Positions 31,207 through 40,876 of a DNA stretch of 64,000 nt are shown piece after piece. The position numbers and the translations under genes are program-made. Position 1 is the stretch's first letter. Every line of letters begins with the position of its first letter. Origin of the DNA: Leptotrichia sp. oral taxon 218 (lineage in GTDB: Bacteria; Fusobacteriota; Fusobacteriia; Fusobacteriales; Leptotrichiaceae). The stretch covers positions 1 through 64,000 of the forward strand of contig NZ_CP072377.1 in the NCBI RefSeq assembly GCF_018128225.1, read 5' to 3'. The notes under the pieces were generated by a model. The model was given only the letters and a program-made list of their open reading frames with translations. It was not told the DNA's origin and ran no database searches.

Positions 31207-31829
31207 AGATATCACCTCCTTTTCATCAGAGATATTATACCATGTATTCTACATTTTATCTGTCAAAAAAGTAATATTTTTTATTTATTTTTAAATATTT
31301 TTAAAGTTTTTAAACCCCCACAACAGTGGGAAGTGTCGTTCACATAAGTGCGCTACTACTTATGCAGTTCTCTTGGCATATATACTCCTTAATAAATTAA
31401 GGAGATTAGCCTTGAACTTCTTGTTATCTCTAACAAGCACAGACTATATCTTATCCATATCCTATTTCAAGGACTTAGGCGAAACCACTTCCAATACCTA
31501 TCGCTTGTATTGTACTCCCCTCACGAGGGATAGTCCGTTGAACTTTCCTTTTCAGGCTTAGCTGCTGATTGTCTATTATCATAATGTTTAGGATTTAACC
31601 TTGCATCATCTAGTATATTTTTTCTGCTTTCGCCACCTTCACACTTATACCATATATTATTACCTAGGTATTATGTTGTGGCTATACTAGCTTTAAGAGT
31701 TCCCAGCAATTCAGTTTCTTTGTTGCACGGTTTTGCTCCGTGTCTACATACAAGTTTCCCTATATGCTTACTAAAATTTTCGTACAATTCATCTCATTCC
31801 TTGCGTCGCGAGTGTTCTTGTACTATTTA
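31207..31829 (-). ncRNA. group I intron 5' region of the manA IStron
   Basis: On the minus strand the conserved group I core is readable. The P/Q region is GACAATCAGCAGCTAAGCCTG, the R element GTTCAACGGACTA lies near 31528-31540, and the S element AAGATATAGTC lies near 31441-31451. GACTA and TAGTC form P7. Compared with the second copy (GTTCAACGACTA) the R element has one extra G. A stem near 31650-31680 and the left-end hairpin are also altered, so splicing may be weakened. An internal extended -10 promoter (TGGTATAAT) lies just before tnpB. Confidence 0.82.
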
Positions 31830-32338
31830 ATAAAATCTCCAGTTTTTACCGATCTTTCTTCAAATAAGTCGCTAAAATCATTATTTTTAACTTTTTCTAA
31901 AAATTTTTTCTTTGTGACACCAGGTTTTGTTCCTAAAATCAAAGTGGCGTCATCACTTGCGTAAACAATGTACCAAGACTCGCTTTTTCCAAATTCATTG
32001 TGTTTTTTCATTGCAACTTCATCGCTTGGATGAACTTGGATGGAAAGTCTGTCGTTTACATCCAAAAATTTTATAAGAAGTGGAAATTTATCTGGGTATT
32101 TTTCAAAAACTTTTTTTCCAACCAGTTTATCTTTATATTCAGAATAAATTTCTTTCAAAGTTTTACCTTTTAGTTTTCCATTTAGCGCAATTCCCATTCC
32201 ATTTGGATGAGCAGAAACTTCCCAAGATTCCCCGATATTTTTATCTTTCGGAAGTTCAATATCCAGTTTTTTTTCTAAATTTTTTCCTCCCCAAATTTTT
32301 TCAATAAAAACTTTTTTAAATTTTAACGGATATAGCAT
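31830..32338 (-). CDS. manA: mannose-6-phosphate isomerase ManA, 5' exon
   Basis: Residues 1-169 match type I ManA: KFKKVFIEKIWGGKNLEKKL, SWEVSAHPNG, PLLIKFLDVNDRLSIQVHPS (zinc-binding QVHP) and KSESWYIVYA. Reading on into the IStron gives stop TAG at 31823-31825 after ...TGDFIK. After splicing the sequence becomes ...TGDFIDITPGTVHA, a normal ManA junction containing the conserved PGTVHA. RBS AAGGAGG, promoter TTGTTT-17-TATTAT on the minus strand. Confidence 0.88.
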
Positions 32339-32384
32339 AAAAAAACCTCCTTAATTTTAATTATTTTTATATATTTATGTTTTA

Positions 32385-32413
32385 ATAATAACATTTATAT
32401 GAAAAAAAAACAA
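32385..32413 (-). promoter_or_regulatory. probable manA promoter
   Basis: Minus strand TTGTTT (32413-32408), 17 bp, TATTAT (32390-32385), about 47 bp before the manA ATG, in the divergent manA-adk gap. Confidence 0.45.
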
Positions 32414-32562
32414 TTGAAAATTTTTTGTTGTGTCGCCATTGAAAAAAATTTTGTAAAATGTTATTATATTATTATAAAATTTAGTTAAGTTAAATAAAAA
32501 AAATTAAATCAAAAAAGCAAAAAACAAAACAAAACAAAAAAAAGAAAGGAAAGGGAAAAATT

Positions 32563-33195
32563 ATGAATATAGTATTATTTGGAGCACCAGGTGCTGGAAA
32601 AGGAACTCAAGCAAAACAATTGGTTAAAAAATATGGAATTCCACAAATTTCAACTGGAGATATTTTAAGAGCGGCAATCGCTAATAAAACTCCACTTGGA
32701 TTACAAGCTAAAGAACTTATGGATCAAGGAAAATTAGTTTCAGATGAAATTGTAAACGGACTTGTGGAAAAAAGACTTGCCGAAAAAGACTGCGAAGAAG
32801 GATTTATCTTAGACGGATTTCCTAGAACTGTAGCACAGGCGCAAGAGTTGGACAAGATTTTAGCTAGACTTGGAAAACAGATTGATAAAGTTATCGCACT
32901 TAAAGTTAGTGACGAAGAAATTATTGAAAGAATAACTGGAAGAAGAGTGTCTAAAAAAACAGGAAAAATTTATCATATAAAATACAATCCGCCAGTTGAT
33001 GAAAATCCTGAAGATTTATACCAAAGACCAGATGATAACGAAGAAACAGTTAGAAACAGACTAAAAGTTTATAAAGAACAGACAGCGCCAGTTTTAGATT
33101 TTTACAAAGCTCAAAATAAAGTTTACAGCGTTGGCGGACATAAAGAAAAAATGGAAGAGATTACAAAAGCTATTGTTGAAATTTTGGAAAAATAA
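32563..33195 (+). CDS. adk: adenylate kinase
   Basis: This 210-aa enzyme has the P-loop FGAPGAGKGTQAKQL at 5-19, the AMP-binding STGDILRAAI and DGFPRTVAQAQEL. The LID region GRRVSKKTGKIYHIKYNPP lacks the four zinc cysteines, so it is the zinc-free type. It converts ATP and AMP to two ADP. The RBS AAAGGAAAGGG precedes the ATG. It is followed by map, as in many bacteria. Confidence 0.96.
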   Translation: MNIVLFGAPGAGKGTQAKQLVKKYGIPQISTGDILRAAIANKTPLGLQAKELMDQGKLVSDEIVNGLVEKRLAEKDCEEGFILDGFPRTVAQAQELDKILARLGKQIDKVIALKVSDEEIIERITGRRVSKKTGKIYHIKYNPPVDENPEDLYQRPDDNEETVRNRLKVYKEQTAPVLDFYKAQNKVYSVGGHKEKMEEITKAIVEILEK

Positions 33196-33342
33196 ATTAA
33201 AAAATTAAAAAACATAAAATTAAAATAAAAAAAATATTTTAAAAAGAGAAAAAAATAAAAATAAATAAAAAATAAAAAAAATTAAAAATCAAAGAAGAAA
33301 AAAGAAAAAAAGAAAAAAGAGAAAAAAGAAAGAAGAATTGAA

Positions 33343-34116
33343 ATGATTATTTACAAAACATTAGAAGAAATAAAAAAAATAAAAAAAGCTAATGAAATAA
33401 TTGCAAGACTTTTGGAAGATGTTTTGCCAAAATATGTAAAAGCTGGGGTTAGTACTTATGAATTGGACAAAATTGCAGAAGATTACATAAGAAGTCAAGG
33501 TGCAATTCCAGGAACAAAAGGCTATGATATAGGAAGACCATATCCGCCATATCCAGCTGCAACTTGTATTTCTGTAAATGAAGTTGTTGTTCACGGAATC
33601 CCAAGTAAAGATAAAATTTTAAAAGAAGGGGATATTTTAACAGTTGACACAGTTACAGTTTTGGATGGATATTTTGGAGATGCGGCGACTACTTATGCTG
33701 TCGGAGAAATTGACGCAACTTCTAAAAAATTGATGGAAGTTACCGAAAAAGCTCGTGAAATTGGGATTGAAGCTGCAAGAGCTGGAAATAGAATTGGAGA
33801 TATAGGAGCTGCAATTCAAGAATATGTTGAAAAATATGGATTTTCTTTGGTCAGAGATTTTGCTGGACATGGGGTTGGAAAAGAAATGCACGAAGATCCG
33901 ATGATTCCAAATTATGGTCGAGCTGGAACTGGTGCAAAAATTGAAAATGGTATGGTAATTACAGTAGAACCTATGGTAAATGTGGGAACTCATAAAGTAA
34001 AAATATTGTCTGATATGTGGACAGCTGTGACAAGGGATAAAAAAAGATCTGCTCAATATGAACACAGCCTTGCTATTATTGATGGAAAACCTGTTATTTT
34101 AAGTTTAAAAGATTAA
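33343..34116 (+). CDS. map: methionine aminopeptidase, type I
   Basis: This 257-aa metalloprotease has the full metal-ligand set: His in VVHGIPS, Asp in TVDTVTV and GDAATT, His in GHGVGKEMHE, Glu in VEPMV and YEHSLAI. It removes the initiator Met. The 147 bp between adk and map are strikingly purine-rich on the plus strand and almost free of C and T, with the RBS AAAGAAAGAAG close to the start. Confidence 0.95.
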   Translation: MIIYKTLEEIKKIKKANEIIARLLEDVLPKYVKAGVSTYELDKIAEDYIRSQGAIPGTKGYDIGRPYPPYPAATCISVNEVVVHGIPSKDKILKEGDILTVDTVTVLDGYFGDAATTYAVGEIDATSKKLMEVTEKAREIGIEAARAGNRIGDIGAAIQEYVEKYGFSLVRDFAGHGVGKEMHEDPMIPNYGRAGTGAKIENGMVITVEPMVNVGTHKVKILSDMWTAVTRDKKRSAQYEHSLAIIDGKPVILSLKD

Positions 34117-34180
34117 TTTAGCTAAAGTTTGTAAACAGTAAAAAAATATATATTATTTTTAGAAAGGAAAAATTATAATT

Positions 34181-34558
34181 TTGAGTATACTAGCAAAATT
34201 TTTAATATTTTTAGTGGCGTTGGAGCATTTTTATATTTTATATCTCGAAATGTATGGAACTGAAAGTAAAACTGCACAAAAAACATTTAATTTAGATTTG
34301 GAATTTTTAAAAGATGAAAGAGTAAAAAAAATTCTTGCAAATCAAGGATTATACAATGGATTTTTAGCTTCTGGACTAGTTTGGAGCTTGATTGAAGCAA
34401 CTGAATATCAAGTTCAAATAGCAGTATTTTTTATTGTTTGTATCATATGTGCAGCGTTTTATGGCTCAGTTACCGCATCTAAAAAAATATTTATGTTACA
34501 GGGAGTTCCAGCAATTTTAGCATTAATAGCTTTATTATTACCACTACTAATTTCATAA
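34181..34558 (+). CDS. DUF1304 integral membrane protein
   Basis: This 125-aa protein of the DUF1304 family has four predicted transmembrane segments, with the conserved N-terminal ALEHFYILYLEMYGT and NQGLYNGFLASGL. The start is TTG at 34181, preceded by AGAAAGGAAA. The function is unknown. It follows map by 64 bp and may belong to the same transcript. Confidence 0.8.
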   Translation: MSILAKFLIFLVALEHFYILYLEMYGTESKTAQKTFNLDLEFLKDERVKKILANQGLYNGFLASGLVWSLIEATEYQVQIAVFFIVCIICAAFYGSVTASKKIFMLQGVPAILALIALLLPLLIS

Positions 34559-34579
34559 AAAAAGAAAATTTAAAATAAT

Positions 34580-34626
34580 AAATGCATAAAAATGTTAAAA
34601 AGTTTAACATAAATAGTGCATTTTTT
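34580..34626 (+). terminator. terminator before ftsK
   Basis: AAATGCA (34580-34586) pairs with TGCATTT, and ATGTTAAA with TTTAACAT inside it, followed by six T residues. This ends the adk-map transcript. Confidence 0.85.
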
Positions 34627-34645
34627 ATTTTGTAAAATTTTAAAA

Positions 34646-34674
34646 ATGACAAACTTTAAAAAATATTGTATAAT
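34646..34674 (+). promoter_or_regulatory. ftsK promoter
   Basis: ATGACA (34646-34651), 17 bp, TATAAT (34669-34674), 82 bp upstream of the ftsK ATG and just after the terminator. Confidence 0.65.
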
Positions 34675-34755
34675 AAAGTAAATTCTTAAAATATAAAAAT
34701 TTTATCGTTGAATTTATTTATATAGAAAATTGCAAAGAAAGGAGAATTAAAATAA

Positions 34756-37275
34756 ATGAATAGAAAAGAAAAAATAGAAGGATTTGCCTGGATTGTAGCT
34801 GGAATAATACTTCTTTTGCTTTTAGCTGTTAATTTGCCAGATAAAACTTCCAGTGATAATCTATTCTCGCTTATTTTGCTATTTTTTGGAAAAATGACTT
34901 GGTTTTTGGGATTTAGTGCGATTGTTTATGGAACTTTTGTATTTTTTTTGGAAAAAGTGAGTGTCACTCGTTGGAAAATAATAGCTTTTATTGGATGGTT
35001 TTTGAGTTTGTCACTAATTTTAATTAGAAGTTCTGTCTTAAAGGGAAGTCCGCTTAGCAAGACATTTATTGAAGCTGGAAGAGAGCTGCTTAGTTATGGG
35101 TTTAATAAGCAGAGCGGAGGAGTTATCGGCGGAATTGTGAGTATGCCGTTTTATCAAATAATTAGTTCATCTGAAATGGGAATTTTTCTTATTATTCTTA
35201 TGATTATATCCATTTTTTTCGTTTTTAAGGATTTGATAGAGTTGGGATATGAGCTTGTAAAAGAGTGGATTAGATATTCGAAAAGTGATGAATATAAAGA
35301 GAAAAAAAGAAAATTGGCAGCTAAAAAATATGCTGAGAAATTAAAGAAAACTAATTATAAAGAATATCAAAAACAAATGTTAAAAGAAAAAATTAGAAAT
35401 TCAAGAAGTGAGAAGCTGAGTTTTGAAATTTCGAAAAAACCAAAGGAAAATTTTTTACAAAAAACGCAAGTTTATTCTGACGAGGAATTGAAAGAAAAAG
35501 AAAAAGAGTGGATGGAAATTTTAGAGAAAAAAGAAAATGAGGACAAAAAGAAGAAAAAGAAACGGGGGAAGCAAAAGACGCACAAGAAGCTAAAGGAAGT
35601 AAAACTGAAAAAAAAGAGAAGTCGGTTGTTGAGAGTAATCTTAAAAGTGAAGTAAAATTGACCAGTTCTGAAACTGAAAAAAAATCTTTAAATAAAAATT
35701 CGGATTCAAAAAAGAGATGAAACTTGAAATCTTGTCGCCAATTAAAAATGAAAAAATAAAAAAAGAGTTGGACGAAAATTTAGATTTTCAACCGTTTCCA
35801 AAACTTTCAGCTTTTGAAAATAAAGAAGTAATTGAAAAAGAAAAAAATTGGAAGAAAAATTAAAAGAAGCTAATAATTTGTTTGAGAAAAAACAAGGATA
35901 TGATGAAGTTGTTAAAAAGTCAATTGAAAAGATTTTTAAATCAAAACCGATGGATTATGACACAAAAAGAAAGATTGAAAAAAGTATTCGAGATAATGTA
36001 AGTCATTTGGAAAGTGTGTTAAAAGAATTTGGAATTGATGCAAAAGTTGTAAATTATGAATATGGGCCTACAATAACAAGATATGAAATTGTAATTCCAA
36101 AAGGAATTAAAGTGAGCAAAGTTACAAATTTAGCGGATGACATTGCGATGAACTTAGCTGCTGAGAGCATTAGGATAGAAGCTCCAATTCCTGGAAAAAA
36201 TACAATTGGAATTGAAACTCCAAATAAAATAAAAGAGAGTGTTTATTTTGCCAATATTATAAAAAATAGTGAGCTTGATAAAGGTGAGTTAAAAGTAATT
36301 TTGGGGAAAAATATTATTGGGAGAGATAAATTTATAGACATTGCAAAAATGCCACATTTACTTATTGCTGGACAAACTGGTTCAGGGAAATCGGTTGCGG
36401 TAAATACAATAATTTCAACTTTAATTTCTAAAAAATCAGAAAAAGAAGTGAGATTTATAATGATTGATCCAAAAATGGTGGAACTTATGCCATATAACGA
36501 CATTCCACACTTGCTTGTTCCAGTTGTAATTGATCCACAAAAAGCAGCAATTGCATTAAAATGGGCAGTTAATGAAATGGAAAACAGATATAAAAAATTG
36601 ATGGAAAATGGAGTTAGAAATATTGTAAGCTATAATTCTTTGAATTTTGTTGAAAAAATGCCATATATCGTCATAATTATTGATGAACTTGCAGATTTGA
36701 TGATGGTTGCTGCAAACAGTGTGGAAGAATCTATCGCAAGAATTGCACAAAAGGCAAGAGCAGTTGGGATTCACTTGGTAGTTGCAACTCAAAGACCATC
36801 AACAGACATAATCACTGGTATGATAAAGGCAAATCTTCCAAGCAGAATTTCTTTTGCGCTTCGTTCTCAAATTGATTCAAGAACTATTCTTGATACATCG
36901 GGAGCAGAAAAATTGCTGGGTCAGGGTGATATGCTTTTACTTGCTAATGGTTCATCTAAATTGGAGAGAATACAAGGAGCTTACATTTCGGATGAAGAAG
37001 TTAAAAATTTGACCGATACACTAAAAAGAACCAAAAAAGTACAATATCAAAGTGAAATTTTATCTGAAAATGAAGATGAAGAAGAAAATGAACTTGACCC
37101 ATATTTTGACAATGCAGTAAAAGTGGTGAGACAGGAACAAAGAGTGTCAATTTCGTTGCTTCAGAGAAAATTAAAAACAGGATTTAATAGAGCTTCAAGA
37201 ATTTATAATCAGTTAAAAGATAATGGAATAATTAGTGATGACGGTCAAATATTAAATGAAGATCTGGATGATTAA
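34756..37275 (+). pseudogene. ftsK: FtsK/SpoIIIE DNA translocase, three frameshifts in the linker
   Basis: The N-terminal part (34756-35655, 299 aa) has four membrane segments and a charged coiled tail. The C-terminal part (from 35848) holds the motor, with Walker A AGQTGSGKSVAV and IIIDELADLMM, and the gamma winged helix (VSISLLQRKLKTGFNRASRIY). The linker between is readable in three successive -1 frames (frames 1, 0, 2, 1). Each step fits the loss of one A, near A5 at 35545, A6 at 35708 and A7 at 35841. Corrected, the protein is about 840 aa, a normal FtsK size. Because ftsK is usually essential, an assembly error is likely. Confidence 0.85.
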
Positions 37276-37294
37276 AAAAATTTTTGTAATGCAA

Positions 37295-37323
37295 TTGAGA
37301 TTATTTGAAAAAAATGGTAAAAT
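37295..37323 (+). promoter_or_regulatory. mreB promoter
   Basis: TTGAGA (37295-37300), 17 bp, TAAAAT (37318-37323) with extended TGG, 94 bp before mreB. Confidence 0.6.
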
Positions 37324-37416
37324 ACACTATGAATACAAAATTGAAAATAAGAGATAGAAATCTTCTATTATTTGATTTAAAATAAGTAAAAAATATGTGA
37401 GAAAAGGAGAAATTAG

Positions 37417-38463
37417 ATGAAATTTTTAGATTTTTTTAAAACAAATATTTCAAATAGATCAATGCGTGATGTAGCGATTGATCTGGGAACAGCGAATACT
37501 GTTGTCTATGTAAAAGGAGAGGGAATTCAAGTAGATGAGCCAACTTATGTAGCGATTAATATAAAGACAGAAGATGTGGAGTTCATCGGATCAAAAGCTA
37601 AAGAAATAATAGGAAGAACTGCAAAACATACAGAAATAATTAGACCACTTAAAAACGGAGTAATTTCTAATTACGAAATAACAGAAAAAATGATAGAGGA
37701 ATTTTTGGGTAAATTAAAAAAAGATAAATTTAATAGCGCAAGAGTTATTATTTGTGTACCTAGTGGAGTAACACAAGTTGAGAGAAGAGCAGTTGTGGAA
37801 GTTGTGAAAGATGCTGGAGCAAAAGATGTATATTTAATTGAAGAACCTGTTGCAGCTGCAATTGGAGTTGGAATTGATTTATTTGAGCCAAAAGGACATC
37901 TTATTGTCGATATAGGAGGAGGAACTACTGAAATCGCATTTATCGTATCAGGAGGACCTGCACTTTCAAGATCAGTAAAAGTTGCTGGAGATCACTTAAA
38001 CGACGATATTGTAGAATATGTAAAAGATGAACATAATTTATTAATTGGCGAAAAAACAGCTGAAGAGTTGAAAATGAATACAATTAGCCAAGATGATCCA
38101 AATAAAGAATATGAAATAAGAGGTCGGGAATTAGGTGTTGGACTTCCGAAAAGTATGAAAATTAAAGCTTCTGAAATTGAAGGAGCGATTGAAAGACATA
38201 TTGACATGATAATTGACGAAGTCAGAATAACAATTGAAGAAATTGAACCGGAAGTAGCAGCTGATATTTATGAAACTGGAATTTATTTGTCTGGTGGAGG
38301 AGCTACAATTAGACTTTTAAAAGAAAGAATAGAAGAAGAATTGAAATTAAAAGTAACTGTTGGAGATGATGCAATTCACGCTGTTATAAATGGTATTGCA
38401 AAAGTTTTAGATGATTTTGATGATTACAAAAATGTAATTATTTCTCCAACAATTGAATATTAA
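37417..38463 (+). CDS. mreB: rod shape-determining actin homologue MreB
   Basis: This 348-aa protein has the actin-fold motifs: phosphate 1 AIDLGTANTVVYVKG, connect 1 NGVISNYEITEKMI, phosphate 2 LIVDIGGGTTEIAFI, adenosine site IYLSGGGATIRLL. It directs elongation of the side wall, consistent with rod or filament-shaped cells. There are no mreC or mreD genes next to it, so it is a stand-alone copy here. RBS AAAAGGAG. Confidence 0.93.
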   Translation: MKFLDFFKTNISNRSMRDVAIDLGTANTVVYVKGEGIQVDEPTYVAINIKTEDVEFIGSKAKEIIGRTAKHTEIIRPLKNGVISNYEITEKMIEEFLGKLKKDKFNSARVIICVPSGVTQVERRAVVEVVKDAGAKDVYLIEEPVAAAIGVGIDLFEPKGHLIVDIGGGTTEIAFIVSGGPALSRSVKVAGDHLNDDIVEYVKDEHNLLIGEKTAEELKMNTISQDDPNKEYEIRGRELGVGLPKSMKIKASEIEGAIERHIDMIIDEVRITIEEIEPEVAADIYETGIYLSGGGATIRLLKERIEEELKLKVTVGDDAIHAVINGIAKVLDDFDDYKNVIISPTIEY

Positions 38464-38542
38464 AAATAAAAAAGGGGTTTGTCTTATTTAAAGGCAATCC
38501 CTAATAATTTTAGTTTTTGAAAAAAAATTTGGATGTGAAAAT

Positions 38543-39142
38543 GTGAAAGATGAAAACACTCAAAATAAAAATTTTAAAATAGAAGAAAAGTTAGAAGCAA
38601 TTATATTTTTATCAAAAGAAATGTTAAAAATCGATAAACTTGCTTCATTTTATAATATAGAAAAAAAAGAGCTTGAAAAAATATTGTTGAATTTAAAAGA
38701 AAAAAGAAAAGATAGCGGAATAAATTTAAAAATTGAAAATGATGTTGTGTATTTTGTATCAAATCCACTATTTGGACTTGATATAAAAAATTTTTTTAAT
38801 CCAGAAGTAAAATTAAAAAAATTGTCCAAGTCAGCGATGGAAACATTGGCAATTATTGCATATAAAGGTCCTGTCACAAAATTGGAAATAGAGCAGATAA
38901 GAGGAGTCAGTGCTGAAAAAAGTTTGGCTGCTCTCCAAGAAAAAAATTTGATTTACATTTCAGGAAAAAAGAAAGCTATAGGAACACCAAATTTGTATGA
39001 AGTGAGCGAAGAATTTTATAGTTATTTAAATATTCAAAAAAAAGCTCAGCTTCCTGGATTTGAACAATTTGAGAAGATAAAATTACTTTATGGCGATGAA
39101 AGCAAAATTATTGAAAATGAAAGTGATAAAATAAAGAAATAA
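38543..39142 (+). CDS. scpB: segregation and condensation protein ScpB
   Basis: This 199-aa protein has two winged-helix domains characteristic of ScpB, with the signature KSAMETLAIIAYKGPVTKLEIEQIRGVSAEKS near 95-126 (split here only for reading). It starts with GTG at 38543. ScpB is the kleisin-associated partner of SMC-ScpA in chromosome condensation. A weak GGGGTTTGTC/GGCAATCCC hairpin separates it from mreB. Confidence 0.88.
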   Translation: MKDENTQNKNFKIEEKLEAIIFLSKEMLKIDKLASFYNIEKKELEKILLNLKEKRKDSGINLKIENDVVYFVSNPLFGLDIKNFFNPEVKLKKLSKSAMETLAIIAYKGPVTKLEIEQIRGVSAEKSLAALQEKNLIYISGKKKAIGTPNLYEVSEEFYSYLNIQKKAQLPGFEQFEKIKLLYGDESKIIENESDKIKK

Positions 39143-39330
39143 AAAAATTTAAAAAATTAAAAAAATCTGAAAAATTGAATGAAAGATAAAAGTAAAAATA
39201 AAAAAATATAAAAATAAAAAGATATGATTAAATTATTAAAATTTAAAATTTAAAATTTTAGTTATAGAAAGCAAAATAAATTAAGATAAAATAAAATAAA
39301 ATAAAACAAATAAACGAGGTAAAGAAAATA

Positions 39331-40017
39331 ATGAGATTGAATAAATTTATAGCTGAAACGGGATTTTGCTCTCGTAGAAAAGCTGATGAATTGATAAACG
39401 AAGGAAGAGTTTCGGTAAATAAGCAAGAAGCAATTATCGGAATGGATGTAAAACCTGAAGATGTTGTAAGAATTGACGGCGAAAGAGTGCGATTAAATAC
39501 AAAATATGAATATTATATTTTAAATAAGCCAAAAAGAGTGCTTTGTTCCAATGAAGATAAATTTGGCAGAAAATTGGCAATAGATTTGATAAAATCAAAA
39601 GCAAGACTTTTTACATATGGAAGACTGGATTTTATGACAGAAGGACTTATTATTATAAGTAATGACGGCGATATTTACAACCATGTCATGCATCCAAGAA
39701 AAAAATTGTATAAAAGCTATATTGCAAAAATAAATCGTGACATTGAAGAAAAAGACATTGAAGCATTGCAACATGGAGTTGTAATTGATGGAAGAAGGAC
39801 AGCTCCTGCAAAAGTGAAAAAACTTGATAGAAGAGAAGTGAGAATTGCAATTTTTGAAGGAAGAAACAGACAGATTAGAAAAATGTTTGAAACTTTGGGA
39901 TATACAGTTGATGCACTAAAAAGAGTAAAAGTGGGAGAACTTACTCTGGGACACTTGGGAGTGGGAGAATACCGAGCGCTAAACGAAGATGAAATTAAAT
40001 ATTTGAAAAGTTTATAA
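39331..40017 (+). CDS. rluB: 16S/23S rRNA pseudouridine synthase, RsuA/RluB family
   Basis: This 228-aa enzyme has an N-terminal S4 RNA-binding domain (MRLNKFIAETGFCSRRKADE, about 1-45) and the catalytic motif GRLDFMTEGLIIIS with the nucleophilic Asp. NRQIRKMFETLGY is typical of the RluB/RsuA/RluE group. RluB is favoured by the pairing with scpB, a common neighbour. The 188-bp upstream gap is A-rich low-complexity DNA with RBS CGAGG. Confidence 0.85.
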   Translation: MRLNKFIAETGFCSRRKADELINEGRVSVNKQEAIIGMDVKPEDVVRIDGERVRLNTKYEYYILNKPKRVLCSNEDKFGRKLAIDLIKSKARLFTYGRLDFMTEGLIIISNDGDIYNHVMHPRKKLYKSYIAKINRDIEEKDIEALQHGVVIDGRRTAPAKVKKLDRREVRIAIFEGRNRQIRKMFETLGYTVDALKRVKVGELTLGHLGVGEYRALNEDEIKYLKSL

Positions 40018-40228
40018 AAATAAAGTCATTAAAAATTGAGAAATAATAGTATTTATGATAATAGACAATTGTAAAAGTAAATAAACTAAAAGCAGTATTT
40101 ATAATCATAAGAGGTTAACCCCCTTATAAAAAAATGGAGAAAAAAGAAAAAGCAAATAAAAAAAATTGTATTTATTGAAATTATTTTATTTTACAAATGG
40201 CTAATTTATGATAACTAAAGGAGAAAAT

Positions 40229-40876
40229 GTGAGCAAAAAATTAATATTTTTAATAGATTTTGATATTACGATTAGTAAAAGAGATTCGACGGATACGTTG
40301 CTTTCGGTGTATCAGCCAGAATTGAAGGAAGATATTAGGAAAAAATATCGAAGTGGCGAAATTACGATGAAGGAATATTTGCAGACTGGGATTGAGAGCT
40401 TGAATATTACGAAAGAGGAATTTCTAGAAACATTGAAATTAGTTGGAATTGACGAAACGTTTGTAGATTTTGTGAAAAGTGGTATTGAATTTAAGATTGT
40501 AAGTGCTGGGACAAAATTAAATATATCAGGTGTTCTTAGAAATTATGGAATTGACCTGAATGAAGATGAAATTATATCAAATGATATTAAATTTGATGAG
40601 AATAAAATTACTGTTTCATTTCCTTACTTAGATAAAGAGCAATATTACGGTGTTGACAAAAAAGAGGCTGTTCAGAAATATAAAGATGAAGGTTATACGG
40701 TTTATTTCGTTGGGGACGGACCTTCGGATTACAGGGCGATTGAAGTGGCAGATTTTTCTTTTGTTAGAAAAGGGACTCGAGCGATTAAGTTTTGTCAAGA
40801 AAATGAGATTGATTTTTTTGAGTTTGAGAATTTTGATGAGATTTTGAACTATTTGAAAAAACAGGAGTCAAAATGA
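40229..40876 (+). CDS. HAD-superfamily phosphatase, MtnX/SerB-like
   Basis: The GTG at 40229, 5 bp after AAAGGAG, is preferred over an ATG at 40208 upstream of that RBS. The 215-aa product has HAD motif I LIDFDITISKRDS, motif II region KIVSAGTKLNI and motif III/IV VGDGPSDYRAIEVADFSF. It resembles MtnX-type 2-hydroxy-3-keto-5-methylthiopentenyl-1-P phosphatases. The residue after the nucleophile Asp is FDI, not the usual DxD, so the second Asp is replaced by Ile, which is odd. It overlaps the next gene by 4 bp. Confidence 0.7.
   Translation: MSKKLIFLIDFDITISKRDSTDTLLSVYQPELKEDIRKKYRSGEITMKEYLQTGIESLNITKEEFLETLKLVGIDETFVDFVKSGIEFKIVSAGTKLNISGVLRNYGIDLNEDEIISNDIKFDENKITVSFPYLDKEQYYGVDKKEAVQKYKDEGYTVYFVGDGPSDYRAIEVADFSFVRKGTRAIKFCQENEIDFFEFENFDEILNYLKKQESK

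Larger units (their letters stand above)
29880..31829 (-). mobile_element. IStron (group I intron plus tnpB) inserted in manA
   Basis: This 1,950-bp element is on the minus strand. Its 5' third is a group I intron, its middle is tnpB, and its 3' end is a CTGCGACTTTAGTCGTGGGAGG hairpin ending TTCAG. It interrupts manA after TTTTAT. The 5' exon ends in U and the element ends in G, as group I splice sites require. Excision between 31830 and 29879 restores a continuous manA frame. Clostridial IStrons (CdISt1) have the same intron-plus-IS605 design, but this one has no tnpA. Confidence 0.88.

Noticed and set aside
31373-31561. Short open frames within 31373-31964 on the plus strand
   Set aside because: They are antisense to the group I intron and the ManA 5' exon. 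The RNA structure explains the sequence.
40208-40228. ATG at 40208 as the start of the HAD phosphatase
   Set aside because: The only good RBS (AAAGGAG at 40217-40223) lies downstream of it and is well spaced for the GTG at 40229.
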